Notes: generated by a model from the sequence alone, not told the origin. DNA of 29,158 nt from CAZQYB01 sp964582985 (GCA_964582985.1 CAZOUM010000039.1:1-29158), one strand, 5' to 3'; positions 1 to 7,904 are shown, numbered from the stretch's first letter. Made by a program: numbers and translations.

Positions 1-293
1 ACACTGAGCTGCCGACCGGCGAGGGGATTATCATCATGAATCCCGAATACGGCTCCCGGCTGGGCGAACTCGAACAGCTCGAAAAGGAGTATAAACGCAT
101 TGGCGACTTTTTCAAACAGAAATGCGCCGGTTATACAGGCTATCTATTTATAGGCAACAGACTGCTGGCTGCAAAAGTCGGACTAAAAGCTTCTCGCCGT
201 ATGGTATTCTACAACGGCAACATCGAGTGCCGCCTACTGAAGTACGAACTCTATAAAGGAATAAGGCAGCCGCGAAACAGTGGACAAAATTAG
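1..293 (+). CDS. 3' end of class I SAM-dependent rRNA methyltransferase (RlmL/THUMP family)
   Basis: Partial gene entering from the left edge; the frame is open from base 3 and ends at TAG 291-293. The visible part reads TELPTGEGIIIMNPEYGSRLG. The NPEYG stretch corresponds to the N-P-P-Y catalytic loop of N6-adenine/N2-guanine methyltransferases, and the rest (GDFFKQKCAGYTGYLFIGNR, then KASRRMVFYNGNIECRLLKYELYKG) matches the C-terminal end of RlmL-type enzymes, which methylate guanine in 23S rRNA. The second position of the motif is E rather than the usual P. The ATG at 36 lies inside the catalytic motif, so it is not the true start. A rho-independent terminator follows directly. The family assignment is fairly secure; the exact target base cannot be told from this fragment. 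Confidence 0.8.
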   Translation, partial: TELPTGEGIIIMNPEYGSRLGELEQLEKEYKRIGDFFKQKCAGYTGYLFIGNRLLAAKVGLKASRRMVFYNGNIECRLLKYELYKGIRQPRNSGQN

Positions 294-304
294 CGTCATA
301 TTAC

Positions 305-326
305 AGCTGCTTTTTGCGGGCTTTTT
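305..326 (+). terminator. Rho-independent terminator after the methyltransferase
   Basis: AGCTGC (305-310) pairs with GCGGGCT (316-322) with one bulged G, around a loop of five T, and is followed by a T run at 322-326. It sits 12 bases past the methyltransferase stop. Confidence 0.55.
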
Positions 327-817
327 AAGTATTCGATATTACAAATGTTAAGGATTTTCAATTTTTGCGAATTTAGGCTTGTTTGATAGAGATTTTCCGC
401 GTCCCCACGAGAATTTGCATTTTCGAAGCATAGGTGCATTTGACCGCTCCTCCAAGAGTTAGTTTTCGGCGGCAGAGCCATCCCCAAGCACCGTAGGGCG
501 TCCCCGAGGGACTGCCGCTTGAGGCTGCCACCCGGCCTTACAGCCGCCGGTATTGAGCGAACGGTGAATTATATAGTGCAAAGGAGTTTGTTTGTCAATA
601 AAGTTTTTTGGGATTTTGTAATTATTTTCGCGTGTACCAAGCGAAAAAGGCAGGAAATGAATTGGGAGGGCAAATATCCTGGATTCCGCATCCCCTGATC
701 GGAGTCGGGGACACACAAGGCGGAATGACAATGGTGAATAAATTGCGGGGCAAGCAAGGGGGGCGTTTTGATTGAGTGGGTAGGTGAGAAAAAATCCAAG
801 GTCGTGGCATATTTCTG
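327..817. other. Intergenic stretch with GC-rich inverted repeats, no convincing gene
   Basis: No reading frame here has protein-like composition or a recognisable domain; the minus-strand frames at 459-835 overlap one another and look spurious. Structure is visible. CGGCGGC at 467-473 is perfectly complementary to GCCGCCG at 543-549, and between them GTCCC-cga-GGGAC (500-512) forms a tight hairpin. Farther right, ATTCCG (683-688) pairs with CGGAAT (721-726) around an inner TCCCC/GGGGA stem (691-695/707-711). This second hairpin is one copy of the dispersed TGTCATT-type repeat described separately. Confidence 0.5.
681..730 (-). repeat. TGTCATT-type dispersed hairpin repeat, copy A
   Basis: On the minus strand it starts TGTCATTCCG and ends CGGAATCC, with outer stem ATTCCG/CGGAAT and inner stem TCCCC/GGGGA. 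It shares its layout with copies at 2536-2564 and 10964-10990, but with different stem bases that remain complementary. Confidence 0.6.
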
Positions 818-846
818 TTGACAGCAAGGGGGCAAAACTCTATACT
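818..846 (+). promoter_or_regulatory. Consensus sigma-70 promoter for the beta-helix protein
   Basis: TTGACA (818-823), a 17-base spacer and TATACT (841-846) form a near-perfect promoter. Transcription should begin near 853, giving a leader of about 260 bases before the ATG at 1114. Confidence 0.8.
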
Positions 847-852
847 GACTGA

Positions 853-1113
853 ACAGGTGTTAGATTTCTAAGCTGAGCTTGTAAGTACTGGACACGCCCG
901 ATATTAGTCTATTCTCACAAGGAGGTGTGGCGGGGGGAATTCGCGGCGAGGAGTGCCCAAAGTAGTTGTAAAGCAGGCTGAAATGCTGCTCTGGGAAAAG
1001 TAGCAAGGGGGTGCAGCAAAGGTAGGGTATGCGGCGATTAATGGAAGGGAAAAGACCAGTATTGCGGTTTATGAAGTCATAGTGAAATTATTTAAAATGA
1101 AAGGAGCCAGAGG
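853..1113 (+). other. Long 5' leader of the beta-helix gene
   Basis: About 260 transcribed bases with no known riboswitch that I recognise. Two Shine-Dalgarno-like sites without a good gene occur (AAGGAGG at 919-925, GAGGAG near 948-953). The second precedes a GTG at 952 that opens a 16-codon frame ending at TAG; that frame then stays open to 1120. The true ribosome site for the next gene is AAGGAG at 1101-1106. Confidence 0.4.
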
Positions 1114-2364
1114 ATGTTAATGCGAAGAATGACGGCCATTATAGTTGTGGTGGTGTTGGGAGCGATGAGCACTGCGGCCTGGGGGGGGGCAAACCACTGG
1201 TATGTGGACCCGGGTGGAAATGACCTTAGCGATGGAAATTCATGGGATGAGGCTTTTGCTACAATTCAGAAGGGTATCGATAAGGCCGGTAAAGGTGACC
1301 TTGTTAAGGTCAAGGCAGGGACATACTACGAGACGATTGACTTCAAAGGCAAGGCCATCACCTTACGCGGAACCGACCCCAACAGTTGGGTCGTGGTGGC
1401 AGCAACTATTATCGACGCGAACGGGTCGGGGAACGTTGTTACGTTTAACGATAAAGAAGATGGGAATTCGGTGCTTGAAGGATTTACGATTAGAAACGGA
1501 GACAGAGGCATCTATTGCTCCGAGGCATCGCCGACAATTGCGCGATGCATCATTACGAGTAACCATAGCAGGCGCGATGGCGCGGGAATGTATAACTCCA
1601 AGGCTTCGCCGATGGTGGCAAATTGCATCTTTAGCAGGAATTCTTCCGCTGGTAACGGGGGGGGAATGTATAACGACTACAGCCCTGCTTGTCCGATGGT
1701 GATAAGTTGCGTCTTTACCGGGAATTCTTCTGGTGATGAAGGCGGGGGGATGGCGAACCGGCATGGGGCATCTCCAACGGTGATAAACTGTGTCTTTTAT
1801 CATAACACTGCCAGTGATAGGGGCGGCGGAATGGCGAACGAGGAGTCTAAGGCGACGATCATCAATTGCACATTCTTTGACAATTCCGCAAATAGCGGCG
1901 GCGGCGGGATTTACAACGAGGACGACCCTGCGCCTGAGTTGTATAATTGCATCCTCTGGGGCAATGATGCTGGCAATGATGCCGGCGAAATACATAACCG
2001 CCATTGTAAACCAACCTTTAGCTACTGTGATATAGAAAAAGGCCTGAACGGCGACAAATGCGGCGGAGACGATTCCAAAGGGCGCCGCAATGATAACGAT
2101 GACCCTGAATTTGTTAATTCAAGCGACCCGAACGGAGCCGACGATACGTGGGGGACCTCTGATGACGGGCTGATTCCCACTGAAGAGGACGTGGTAGATG
2201 AGGGCGACGACAAAATAGTCAAAGCCAAAGGAATAACCACAGACATCAAAGGCGACCCCCGTATTATCGGCAGCCATGTTGACATGGGAGCGTATGAGTA
2301 CAAGTACAAGCCCAGGTCCAGGCCCAAGCGCAAGCCCAGGTCCAGGCCCAAGCCCAGGTCCTGA
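1114..2364 (+). CDS. Secreted right-handed parallel beta-helix repeat protein
   Basis: A 416-residue exported protein. Residues 1-24 are a Sec signal peptide with a hydrophobic core IIVVVVLGAMSTAAWG. A DUF1565-like start follows (WYVDPGGNDLSDGNSWDEAF, then IQKGIDKA, VKVKAGTYYE). Residues about 130-290 hold five or so polymorphic outer-membrane-type repeats of the form SP(T/M)V..C.F..N.....GGGM.N, which build a beta-helix. The segment DPEFVNSSDPNGADDTWGTSDDG and the end VDMGAYEY are typical of planctomycete surface proteins of this class. After GAYEY comes an unusual basic tail rich in P, R, S and K encoded by a tandem DNA repeat. No PEP-CTERM or other sorting signal is seen. AAGGAG lies 7 bases before the ATG; a second ATG at 1120 is possible. 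The ligand is unknown; binding or cleavage of polysaccharide is possible but unproven. Confidence 0.85.
   Translation: MLMRRMTAIIVVVVLGAMSTAAWGGANHWYVDPGGNDLSDGNSWDEAFATIQKGIDKAGKGDLVKVKAGTYYETIDFKGKAITLRGTDPNSWVVVAATIIDANGSGNVVTFNDKEDGNSVLEGFTIRNGDRGIYCSEASPTIARCIITSNHSRRDGAGMYNSKASPMVANCIFSRNSSAGNGGGMYNDYSPACPMVISCVFTGNSSGDEGGGMANRHGASPTVINCVFYHNTASDRGGGMANEESKATIINCTFFDNSANSGGGGIYNEDDPAPELYNCILWGNDAGNDAGEIHNRHCKPTFSYCDIEKGLNGDKCGGDDSKGRRNDNDDPEFVNSSDPNGADDTWGTSDDGLIPTEEDVVDEGDDKIVKAKGITTDIKGDPRIIGSHVDMGAYEYKYKPRSRPKRKPRSRPKPRS
2311..2361 (+). repeat. Tandem repeat encoding the PRSRPK tail
   Basis: The 18-base unit at 2311-2328 (CCCAGGTCCAGGCCCAAG) recurs exactly at 2335-2352, separated by CGCAAG, and a third partial copy runs to the stop codon. 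It encodes the low-complexity tail KPRSRPKRKPRSRPKPRS of the beta-helix protein. Confidence 0.85.
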
Positions 2365-2390
2365 CGCTTGACGAGGCTTTAGTAAATCAA

Positions 2391-2427
2391 AGGGACGGTT
2401 GAGATTGATGCAGCCGTCTCTTTTTCT
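2391..2427 (+). terminator. Rho-independent terminator after the beta-helix gene
   Basis: AGGGACGG (2391-2398) pairs with CCGTCTCT (2414-2421) with one G-U pair and a 15-base loop, followed by a T run. It sits 26 bases beyond the TGA stop. Confidence 0.7.
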
Positions 2428-2535
2428 TCAAAAGTTAAAAAAAATCAATCTATTTTGGTGGGCACGGCCCAGCCTACCCGGCTTTTGAATTTTACGATTG
2501 GAATAATGGACAAGGAATTTCGAATTATGAAGGGA

Positions 2536-2564
2536 GATTGCTTCGGCTCCGCCCCGCAATGACA
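2536..2564 (-). repeat. TGTCATT-type dispersed hairpin repeat, copy B
   Basis: On the minus strand this reads TGTCATTGC, a GC-rich centre, then GCAATC. The stem ATTGC/GCAAT occupies 2537-2541 and 2556-2560. It lies between the convergent beta-helix and transketolase genes. Confidence 0.65.
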
Positions 2565-2591
2565 TCTCTGTGGACCCTGTGTGCTCTGTGG

Positions 2592-4616
2592 CTATTTTTC
2601 TATAGACCTCTTAGCAGCTTCCACCGCCTTTTCCACTGTTATGCCGAACTTCTCGAAGCAGACTTTGGCGGGCGCGGAGGCGCCGAAGGATGACATACCA
2701 ATAAAGATGCCGTTATCGCCAAGCCATTTGCTCCAGCCTTGTTCGACACCAGCTTCGATGCCAACTCTGGCTTTAACATTCGGCGGGACAACCGTGTCTT
2801 GGTATTCCTGGTTCTGTTTTTCAAACAGCTCCCAGCACGGCATACTCACAACGTGAGCTTTGATACCGTTGTCCGCCAGTCCCTCAGCAGCACACAAAGC
2901 AATAGAGACTTCCGAACCGGTCGCCAAAAGCAGCACATCGGGGTTATCCGCGTCAACGAGAACGTAAGCACCTTTGCTGAGATTTGCGGCGGAGCCATAT
3001 TTATTCTGGTCCAAGATAGGAAGTCCCTGGCGGGTAAAAAGCAGAGCTACCGGGCCGTCTCGATACTCTAACGCAAACTTCCACGACTGTGCTGTCTCGT
3101 TGGCATCTGCGGGGCGAATCACTATCAGATTCGGAATTGCCCGAAGGGCCGCGAAGTGCTCAACCGGCTGATGTGTTGGGCCGTCTTCACCTATTCCTAC
3201 ACTGTCATGGGTGAAAACAAAAATGGTTGGGTACTTTGAAAGTGCCGCTACGCGAATCGCCGCCCGCATGTAATCACTGAACACCAAAAACGTCCCGCCA
3301 TAGGCGCGGGCCAGGCCGCTGACGGACATCCCGTTCATTATCGCGCCCATCGCGTGCTCTCTGACGCCATAGTGTATGTACCTGCCGTCGCGAGCGTCTT
3401 TTTGGAAATCTTTCGCACTGGCCCATCGTGTATTGTTTGAAGGAGTCAAATCCGCGGAGCCGCCCAAGACGAGCGGACACTTAGGCATCAGGGCATTTAG
3501 CACCTTCTGCGAGGCCTTGCGCGTGGCGATAGAGCTGTCCGCCTCAAACTTCGGCAAAAGCTCATCAAGATTTACAGAGAGCTTACCCTCCGCGGCGTCA
3601 CGGAACTGCTGCGCCAGTTCCGGATAGGCCTGCGCATATTTCTGAAACTTTTTGTTCCAGGCCACCTCTGCCTTCTTGCCTCTGTCGAGAGCTTTTCGCA
3701 TATGAGAGAGGACTTCCTGCGGAATATAGAAAGTCTTTTCGGGGTCCCAGCCGAACTTTTCCTTAATCAACCTGATTTCATCATCACCCAAAGGAGAGCC
3801 GTGTGCCTCAGCGGTATCCTGCTTGTTAGGGCTGCCATAAGCGATATGGGTACGAAGCTTTATAATTGTGGGCTGATTCTTCCGGCGTTTGGCATTTTTC
3901 AGGGCTTTGTCAATTGCCTCTAAATCGTTTCCGTCACCATCGACCACGATGACATTCCAGCCGTATGATTTAAATCTTTTGGCCCTGTCTTCTGTAAAGG
4001 AAAGGTCTGTGTCACCGTCAATGGTGATGCGATTGTCATCGTAAATAACGATTAGGTTGTCCAGGCCCAGATGTCCTGCCAGCGAACAGGCTTCAGATGA
4101 GACGCCTTCCTCCAAATCGCCGTCGCCGGCGATTGTATAAATGCTGTAGTCGATGATGGTAAAACCGTCCCGGTTGAAGTAACTCGCCAAATATTTCTGT
4201 GCTATCGCCATACCGACTGCGTTTGAGATTCCCTGGCCTAACGGCCCGGTCGTAACCTCAACCCCCAACTGCGGGTCATATTCCGGATGTCCCGGCGTCT
4301 TGCTGCCCCATTGTCGAAAGCTCTTCAGGTCATCGAGGCTCAAATCGTAGCCGGTCAAATGAAGCAGTGAATAGAGCAGCATACTTCCGTGCCCGGCTGA
4401 AAGAACGAAGCGGTCTCGGTTATGCCATCTCGGGTTAGCCGGGTTATGTTTGAGGTGTCTGGTCCAGAGGACGTATGCGGCAGGCGCCATTCCCATCGGC
4501 ATACCGGGATGGCCCGATTTGGCTTTCTGCACGCCCTCTATAGACAAGAACCGGACCGTTTGAACACAAAGCTCATCAAGCTCAGAAAAACCGGCCTTCT
4601 TTTGTTCTGCGCTCAT
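2592..4616 (-). CDS. tkt: Transketolase
   Basis: A 674-residue cytosolic thiamine-diphosphate enzyme that moves two-carbon ketol units between sugar phosphates in the non-oxidative pentose phosphate pathway. Length is normal (about 660-680). The N-terminal diphosphate domain shows GHPGMPMG (35-42), LSAGHGSMLLYSLLHL (72-87), PLGQG (125-129) and the cofactor motif GDGDLEEGVSSEA (164-176) with N195. The central pyrimidine domain contains GGSADLTPSNNT, YGVREHAMGAIMNG and THDSVGIGEDGPTHQPVEH, and a C-terminal transketolase domain follows. Nothing is missing. The ATG at 4616 follows an AGGAAG site. It stands alone, convergent with the beta-helix gene and divergent from the promoter at 4772-4800. 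Confidence 0.97.
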   Translation of the reverse strand: MSAEQKKAGFSELDELCVQTVRFLSIEGVQKAKSGHPGMPMGMAPAAYVLWTRHLKHNPANPRWHNRDRFVLSAGHGSMLLYSLLHLTGYDLSLDDLKSFRQWGSKTPGHPEYDPQLGVEVTTGPLGQGISNAVGMAIAQKYLASYFNRDGFTIIDYSIYTIAGDGDLEEGVSSEACSLAGHLGLDNLIVIYDDNRITIDGDTDLSFTEDRAKRFKSYGWNVIVVDGDGNDLEAIDKALKNAKRRKNQPTIIKLRTHIAYGSPNKQDTAEAHGSPLGDDEIRLIKEKFGWDPEKTFYIPQEVLSHMRKALDRGKKAEVAWNKKFQKYAQAYPELAQQFRDAAEGKLSVNLDELLPKFEADSSIATRKASQKVLNALMPKCPLVLGGSADLTPSNNTRWASAKDFQKDARDGRYIHYGVREHAMGAIMNGMSVSGLARAYGGTFLVFSDYMRAAIRVAALSKYPTIFVFTHDSVGIGEDGPTHQPVEHFAALRAIPNLIVIRPADANETAQSWKFALEYRDGPVALLFTRQGLPILDQNKYGSAANLSKGAYVLVDADNPDVLLLATGSEVSIALCAAEGLADNGIKAHVVSMPCWELFEKQNQEYQDTVVPPNVKARVGIEAGVEQGWSKWLGDNGIFIGMSSFGASAPAKVCFEKFGITVEKAVEAAKRSIEK

Positions 4617-4694
4617 CGCAAACTTCCTGAATTAAGGGTCGTTAATACATTTGTTAAAGGCTTTTGATAACTTTTCCTTTGGAACGAAGCAGGT

Positions 4695-4723
4695 AAGATA
4701 ACCGCGCGCCAGCCTTTCCGCAA
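4695..4723 (-). promoter_or_regulatory. Possible promoter for transketolase
   Basis: On the minus strand TTGCGG (4723-4718), 17 bases, then TATCTT (4700-4695). The -35 is weak; the -10 is the same hexamer as in the rpsB promoter. Confidence 0.35.
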
Positions 4724-4771
4724 GCGTTTTTATGCACGGCTCAAACCTGCCAAAAAGCGCGCTGCTGATGT

Positions 4772-4800
4772 TTGACAATTTCCTGCGTTTTTAGTATAGT
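4772..4800 (+). promoter_or_regulatory. Consensus sigma-70 promoter upstream of the chimeric ORF
   Basis: TTGACA (4772-4777), a 17-base spacer and TATAGT (4795-4800). It is among the best promoters in the window, yet the only plus-strand frame directly after it is the 56-codon remnant at 4892. Confidence 0.8.
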
Positions 4801-4891
4801 ATTAATTCCTGTAGTTTTTCAGAATCTCGTTGGTAAAGCCAAAGCCGGACACGAACACGAAAGCAAGATAAGAATTTCTTAGCAGGTAGCA

Positions 4892-5062
4892 ATGGAAGTC
4901 AAGCCATTTAAGGCGTTCAGGTTCGACCGGGACGTCGTGGGTAATGCGGGCAACGGCTATGGCAAGCTCAAAGAACAAACGTTCCGCATCGCTCACATGG
5001 GCGATATAACCCTCGACGATTTAAAGGAGCTTCTCGGCTGGATTGAAGAAGAAATCGGATGA
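4892..5062 (+). pseudogene. Chimeric remnant: DUF1015 N-terminus fused in frame to aminotransferase C-terminus
   Basis: A 56-codon open frame, ATG 4892 to TGA 5060-5062. Residues 1-21 (MEVKPFKAFRFDRDVVGNAG) look like the start of a DUF1015 protein, which normally continues into an APPYDVI motif that is absent here. Residues 22-56 (GYGKLKEQ, then FRIAHMGDITLDDLKELL and a final acidic helix) look like the extreme C-terminus of a class V aminotransferase of the serine-pyruvate/alanine-glyoxylate type. In several bacteria, as I recall, DUF1015 genes neighbour serA and such an aminotransferase. The simplest reading is an internal deletion near base 4955 that removed most of both genes and left promoter, start, end and stop. 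The frame is intact, so a short peptide could be made, but a function is not claimed. Both family matches are from memory of short segments. An assembly error is the main alternative. Confidence 0.65.
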
Positions 5063-5148
5063 AAGTAAAGATTGTCAGTTGTTATTCGAATTGACAGAAA
5101 GCCATGGGCTCGGCCTGGGGTTTTCTATTAGCTTTATCTAAAAAAGCT

Positions 5149-5178
5149 TTGACACCGTGAACTTGTTCATAATAAAAT
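5149..5178 (+). promoter_or_regulatory. Sigma-70 promoter for the HtrA protease gene
   Basis: TTGACA (5149-5154), an 18-base spacer and TAAAAT (5173-5178). Transcription should start near 5185, 80 bases before the ATG. Confidence 0.7.
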
Positions 5179-5267
5179 CGTATAAGATTTAACCAAACCC
5201 TTTTGCAGTACAGAATTGTTGGTCTTGTCCGCTAATATGGTTGTCTAAGGAATAGGGAGGTCGAAAA

Positions 5268-6758
5268 ATGCAGACGTTAACTTTCAAACAGAACAAGTCT
5301 TCGCTACGGTATTTTGTGATTTCAGTTCCGCTGGCGTTTTTAATTCTGATGGCTCTATTGCCGGCCTTTGGCCAAGACGAGAACAGCATTGCCACGCTGC
5401 GTGAGATAGGCAAGACGTTCACTAAGATAGCGAAGAAGGCCTCGCCGGCCGTGGTCAGCGTAAAGGCGGAAAAGCTTTTTATGCAGGACTACTTTGTGAT
5501 GCCGGACTGGCCCTTCGGCGAGCCTTCTGACCCGTTCGGCGACGACTTCTTCGACCGTTTTTTCCGGCGGCCCTCTCCTCGCCGGCGGCAGCGCAAAGAA
5601 CTTCGTCCGGTCCAGGGCTCCGGCTTTATTATTTCGAAAGACGGCTATATTTTGACTAATAACCATCTCGTTGGTGAAGCTGAAAAAATTACGGTCAAGT
5701 TAGCAGACAAGCGAGAGTTTACAGCCAAATTAATTGGGACAGACCCTGAATCCGATGTAGCCGTCATAAAAATTGATGCCAAAAAAGACCTGTCTTACCT
5801 CGAACTCGCTGACTCCGATGCTATTGAGGTCGGCGAATGGGTCATTGCTATCGGCAATCCGTTCGGCCTGGACCACACCGTGACTGCCGGAATTATTAGC
5901 GCAAAAGGGCGCAGCAAGGTCGGATTGGCCACTTTTGAAAACTACATCCAGACGGATGCTGCAATAAATCCGGGCAACTCGGGCGGGCCGCTGCTCAATC
6001 TTGATGGAGAAGTAGTCGGCATTAATACGGCCATAGTAAGCCGGGGCGGAGGCTTCGTGGGTATCGGCTTTGCCATCCCGATAAATATGGCAAAAGCCAT
6101 ATACAAAGAGCTTATTGACACGGGCAAGGTTGTTCGCGGCTTCCTGGGCGTGAATATTAAGGACCTGAACCGGGATACTGCCGAACTGCTGGGTCTGGAC
6201 AAAGAAACCAAGGGAGTTGTTATACCCGGCGTTACCAAGGATTCAGCCGCCGACAAAGCCGGCATCAAGCCGTATGATGTCATCGTCGAATTCGAGGGCG
6301 AAAAGATTGAAAAGGCCAGCGAACTGCTCAACCGCGTCGCAGCACTAAAACCCGGGACAAAAGTCAAGATGGTTGTATTGAGAGACGGAAAGCGAAAAAC
6401 TATCACCGCTGAACTTGGAACGCGTCCACCACGGGAGGAAATCCTCGGTGCCCCGCCGACAGACGTGATGGAGCAACTCGGCTTTTCTGTTCAGGACCTT
6501 ACAGACGAATTGGCCGGGCACCTGGGCTATGAAGGCCTGAGCGGTGTTTTGGTTTCCAGAGTTGAGCGCGGCTCTGAAGCTGCAACAAAAGGCATCACTC
6601 GGGGGACGCTGATTATGGAAGTCAATCAGAAAAAGGTCAGAAACACAAAAGAGTTTAATAAGGCCATAAAAAAGGCCGCCAAAAAGGGAGGGGTTTTGCT
6701 TCGAATAAGACAGGGACGCCGCACGGACTTGGTTGCATTAAAGGTACCTAAGGAATAA
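5268..6758 (+). CDS. Do/HtrA-family periplasmic serine protease (DegP-like)
   Basis: A 496-residue envelope quality-control protease and chaperone of MEROPS family S1C. Residues 13-35 form a signal peptide or N-terminal anchor ending ALLPAFGQ. The trypsin-like domain carries H133 (LTNNHLVG), D163 (DPESDVAVIKID) and S238 (INPGNSGGPLLN). Before it lies a loop rich in F, P, D and R (about 78-112), comparable to the LA loop of DegP. Two PDZ domains follow, about 288-385 (GFLGVNI, AGIKPYDVI) and 400-487 (GVLVSRVERGSEAATKGI). Length and two-PDZ layout fit DegP/DegQ rather than the one-PDZ DegS. GGGAGG at 5255-5260 supports the ATG. It is a single-gene unit with its own promoter and terminator. The stress regulation typical of the family is not visible here. 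Confidence 0.95.
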   Translation: MQTLTFKQNKSSLRYFVISVPLAFLILMALLPAFGQDENSIATLREIGKTFTKIAKKASPAVVSVKAEKLFMQDYFVMPDWPFGEPSDPFGDDFFDRFFRRPSPRRRQRKELRPVQGSGFIISKDGYILTNNHLVGEAEKITVKLADKREFTAKLIGTDPESDVAVIKIDAKKDLSYLELADSDAIEVGEWVIAIGNPFGLDHTVTAGIISAKGRSKVGLATFENYIQTDAAINPGNSGGPLLNLDGEVVGINTAIVSRGGGFVGIGFAIPINMAKAIYKELIDTGKVVRGFLGVNIKDLNRDTAELLGLDKETKGVVIPGVTKDSAADKAGIKPYDVIVEFEGEKIEKASELLNRVAALKPGTKVKMVVLRDGKRKTITAELGTRPPREEILGAPPTDVMEQLGFSVQDLTDELAGHLGYEGLSGVLVSRVERGSEAATKGITRGTLIMEVNQKKVRNTKEFNKAIKKAAKKGGVLLRIRQGRRTDLVALKVPKE

Positions 6759-6792
6759 AAATCGCGATTTAAAACTTCTGCATAAACACCTC

Positions 6793-6817
6793 AGCCCCGC
6801 TTTGAGCGGGGCTTTTA
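6793..6817 (+). terminator. Strong rho-independent terminator after the protease gene
   Basis: AGCCCCGCT (6793-6801) and AGCGGGGCT (6805-6813) form a perfect 9-base stem with a 3-base loop, followed by TTT. Confidence 0.9.
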
Positions 6818-6915
6818 CTTTGGTCATCTTCTTACTAATCAGCAAAACGTCTCTCGAATGCGTGGACAAATAAACATATTGTCACGGCTGTGAGACAGGG
6901 TTAAACTTACCTGTT

Positions 6916-7851
6916 ATGTTCAAAAGGGTATTATCTTTTTACACAAAATATTTTGCGGTCTGGGTGATACTTTTTGGCATTGTGGCGTATTTTTGGCCCG
7001 GACCTTTCAAGGCTTTGAAAGACTACAACAAACTCTTCTTTGGTCTGACAATGTTTGGAATCGGGGCAGTCCTGCAAATCGAAGATTTCAAACGCATCCT
7101 CGAAAAACCCGTCATCGTTTTGATAGGTTGTTGTGCGCAGTTTAGTTTTATGCCGTTGGGAGCATTTGCGCTGTCCAGAGTCTTCGGCTTTTCACCGGAG
7201 CTTTCGGCCGGGCTGATACTGACCGGCTCTGCACCGGGCGCTATGGCGAGCAACGTTATGAGCTACATCGCTAAAGCTGACACGGCTTATTCAGTTTCGT
7301 TAACAGCAGTCTCTACGCTGTTGTGTCCCTTACTTACGCCGGGGCTGACTTTTCTGTTGGCAAGGTCGCAACTTGATGTTCCTTTCCTGGATATGGTATG
7401 GGACGTAATTTATATGGTAATAGTGCCGTTGTTTGTGGGATTTGGGGTAAGGCATTTTTTCAAGGAAAAATTAGAGAAGATTTTGCCCATATTCCCGGCG
7501 ATTTCGGTGACGTTCATAATATTTATCTGCTCGCTGGTGATAGCCCGCAACAAGGAACGCCTGCCTGAAGTCACCGGAGTGATTTTAGCTGCGGGTTTGA
7601 TATTGAATATATATGGAATGTTAGCCGGCTACGGCGTAGGGTCTCTTTTTAGGATGAATACTCGCAGAAGGCGGACCCTGACGATTGAAATCGGGATGCA
7701 GAACGCCGGGCTGGGAACCGCATTGGCTTTGGAGCATCTCGGCGATGAAGCCGCAATACCGGCGGCCACTTTCGTATTTGTATGTATTATTACGGCTTCT
7801 TTAATGGCCAGCGTCTGGCAAAAAAGGCCACAAGAGGCAGCAAAAGAATAA
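6916..7851 (+). CDS. Bile acid:sodium symporter family (BASS/SBF) transporter
   Basis: A 311-residue inner-membrane protein with about nine or ten hydrophobic helices. Two family signatures are clear: GSAPGAMASN (104-113), which with the following helix forms the sodium-site crossover, and EIGMQNAGLG (258-267). Bacterial relatives move organic anions such as pantoate or other carboxylates with sodium; the name reflects the animal homologues, and bile acid is unlikely to be the substrate. The substrate cannot be read from sequence. No clear Shine-Dalgarno site precedes the ATG and no alternative start lies close upstream, so the start is moderately sure. The gene stands alone between the HtrA terminator and the asd promoter. 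Confidence 0.88.
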   Translation: MFKRVLSFYTKYFAVWVILFGIVAYFWPGPFKALKDYNKLFFGLTMFGIGAVLQIEDFKRILEKPVIVLIGCCAQFSFMPLGAFALSRVFGFSPELSAGLILTGSAPGAMASNVMSYIAKADTAYSVSLTAVSTLLCPLLTPGLTFLLARSQLDVPFLDMVWDVIYMVIVPLFVGFGVRHFFKEKLEKILPIFPAISVTFIIFICSLVIARNKERLPEVTGVILAAGLILNIYGMLAGYGVGSLFRMNTRRRRTLTIEIGMQNAGLGTALALEHLGDEAAIPAATFVFVCIITASLMASVWQKRPQEAAKE

Positions 7852-7875
7852 ATAGTATCTATTAGCGGAGGACTA

Positions 7876-7904
7876 TTGCATTTTAGCGGTGGAAATGCTA
7901 TAAT
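7876..7904 (+). promoter_or_regulatory. Extended -10 promoter for the asd-truA run
   Basis: A perfect TATAAT (7899-7904) preceded by TGC, an extended -10 element, with a weak -35 TTGCAT (7876-7881) 17 bases upstream. The roughly 90-base leader holds a small hairpin (GGCAG/CTGCC near 7939-7960) but is too short for a lysine riboswitch. Confidence 0.65.

Noticed and set aside
459..835. Three overlapping minus-strand frames in the intergenic stretch
   Set aside because: They overlap in different frames, run through inverted repeats, and their composition (rich in P, R, S, C) does not look like a protein; no ribosome sites.
952..1120. GTG frame interrupted by one TAG upstream of the beta-helix gene, possibly a broken small gene
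   Set aside because: The open stretch after the TAG is only about 37 codons, which is likely by chance, and nothing in the translation is recognisable.
5080..5135. Possible terminator after the chimeric frame (GGGCTCGGCCTGGGGTTTT region)
   Set aside because: I could not form a stem of more than four consecutive pairs before the T run.
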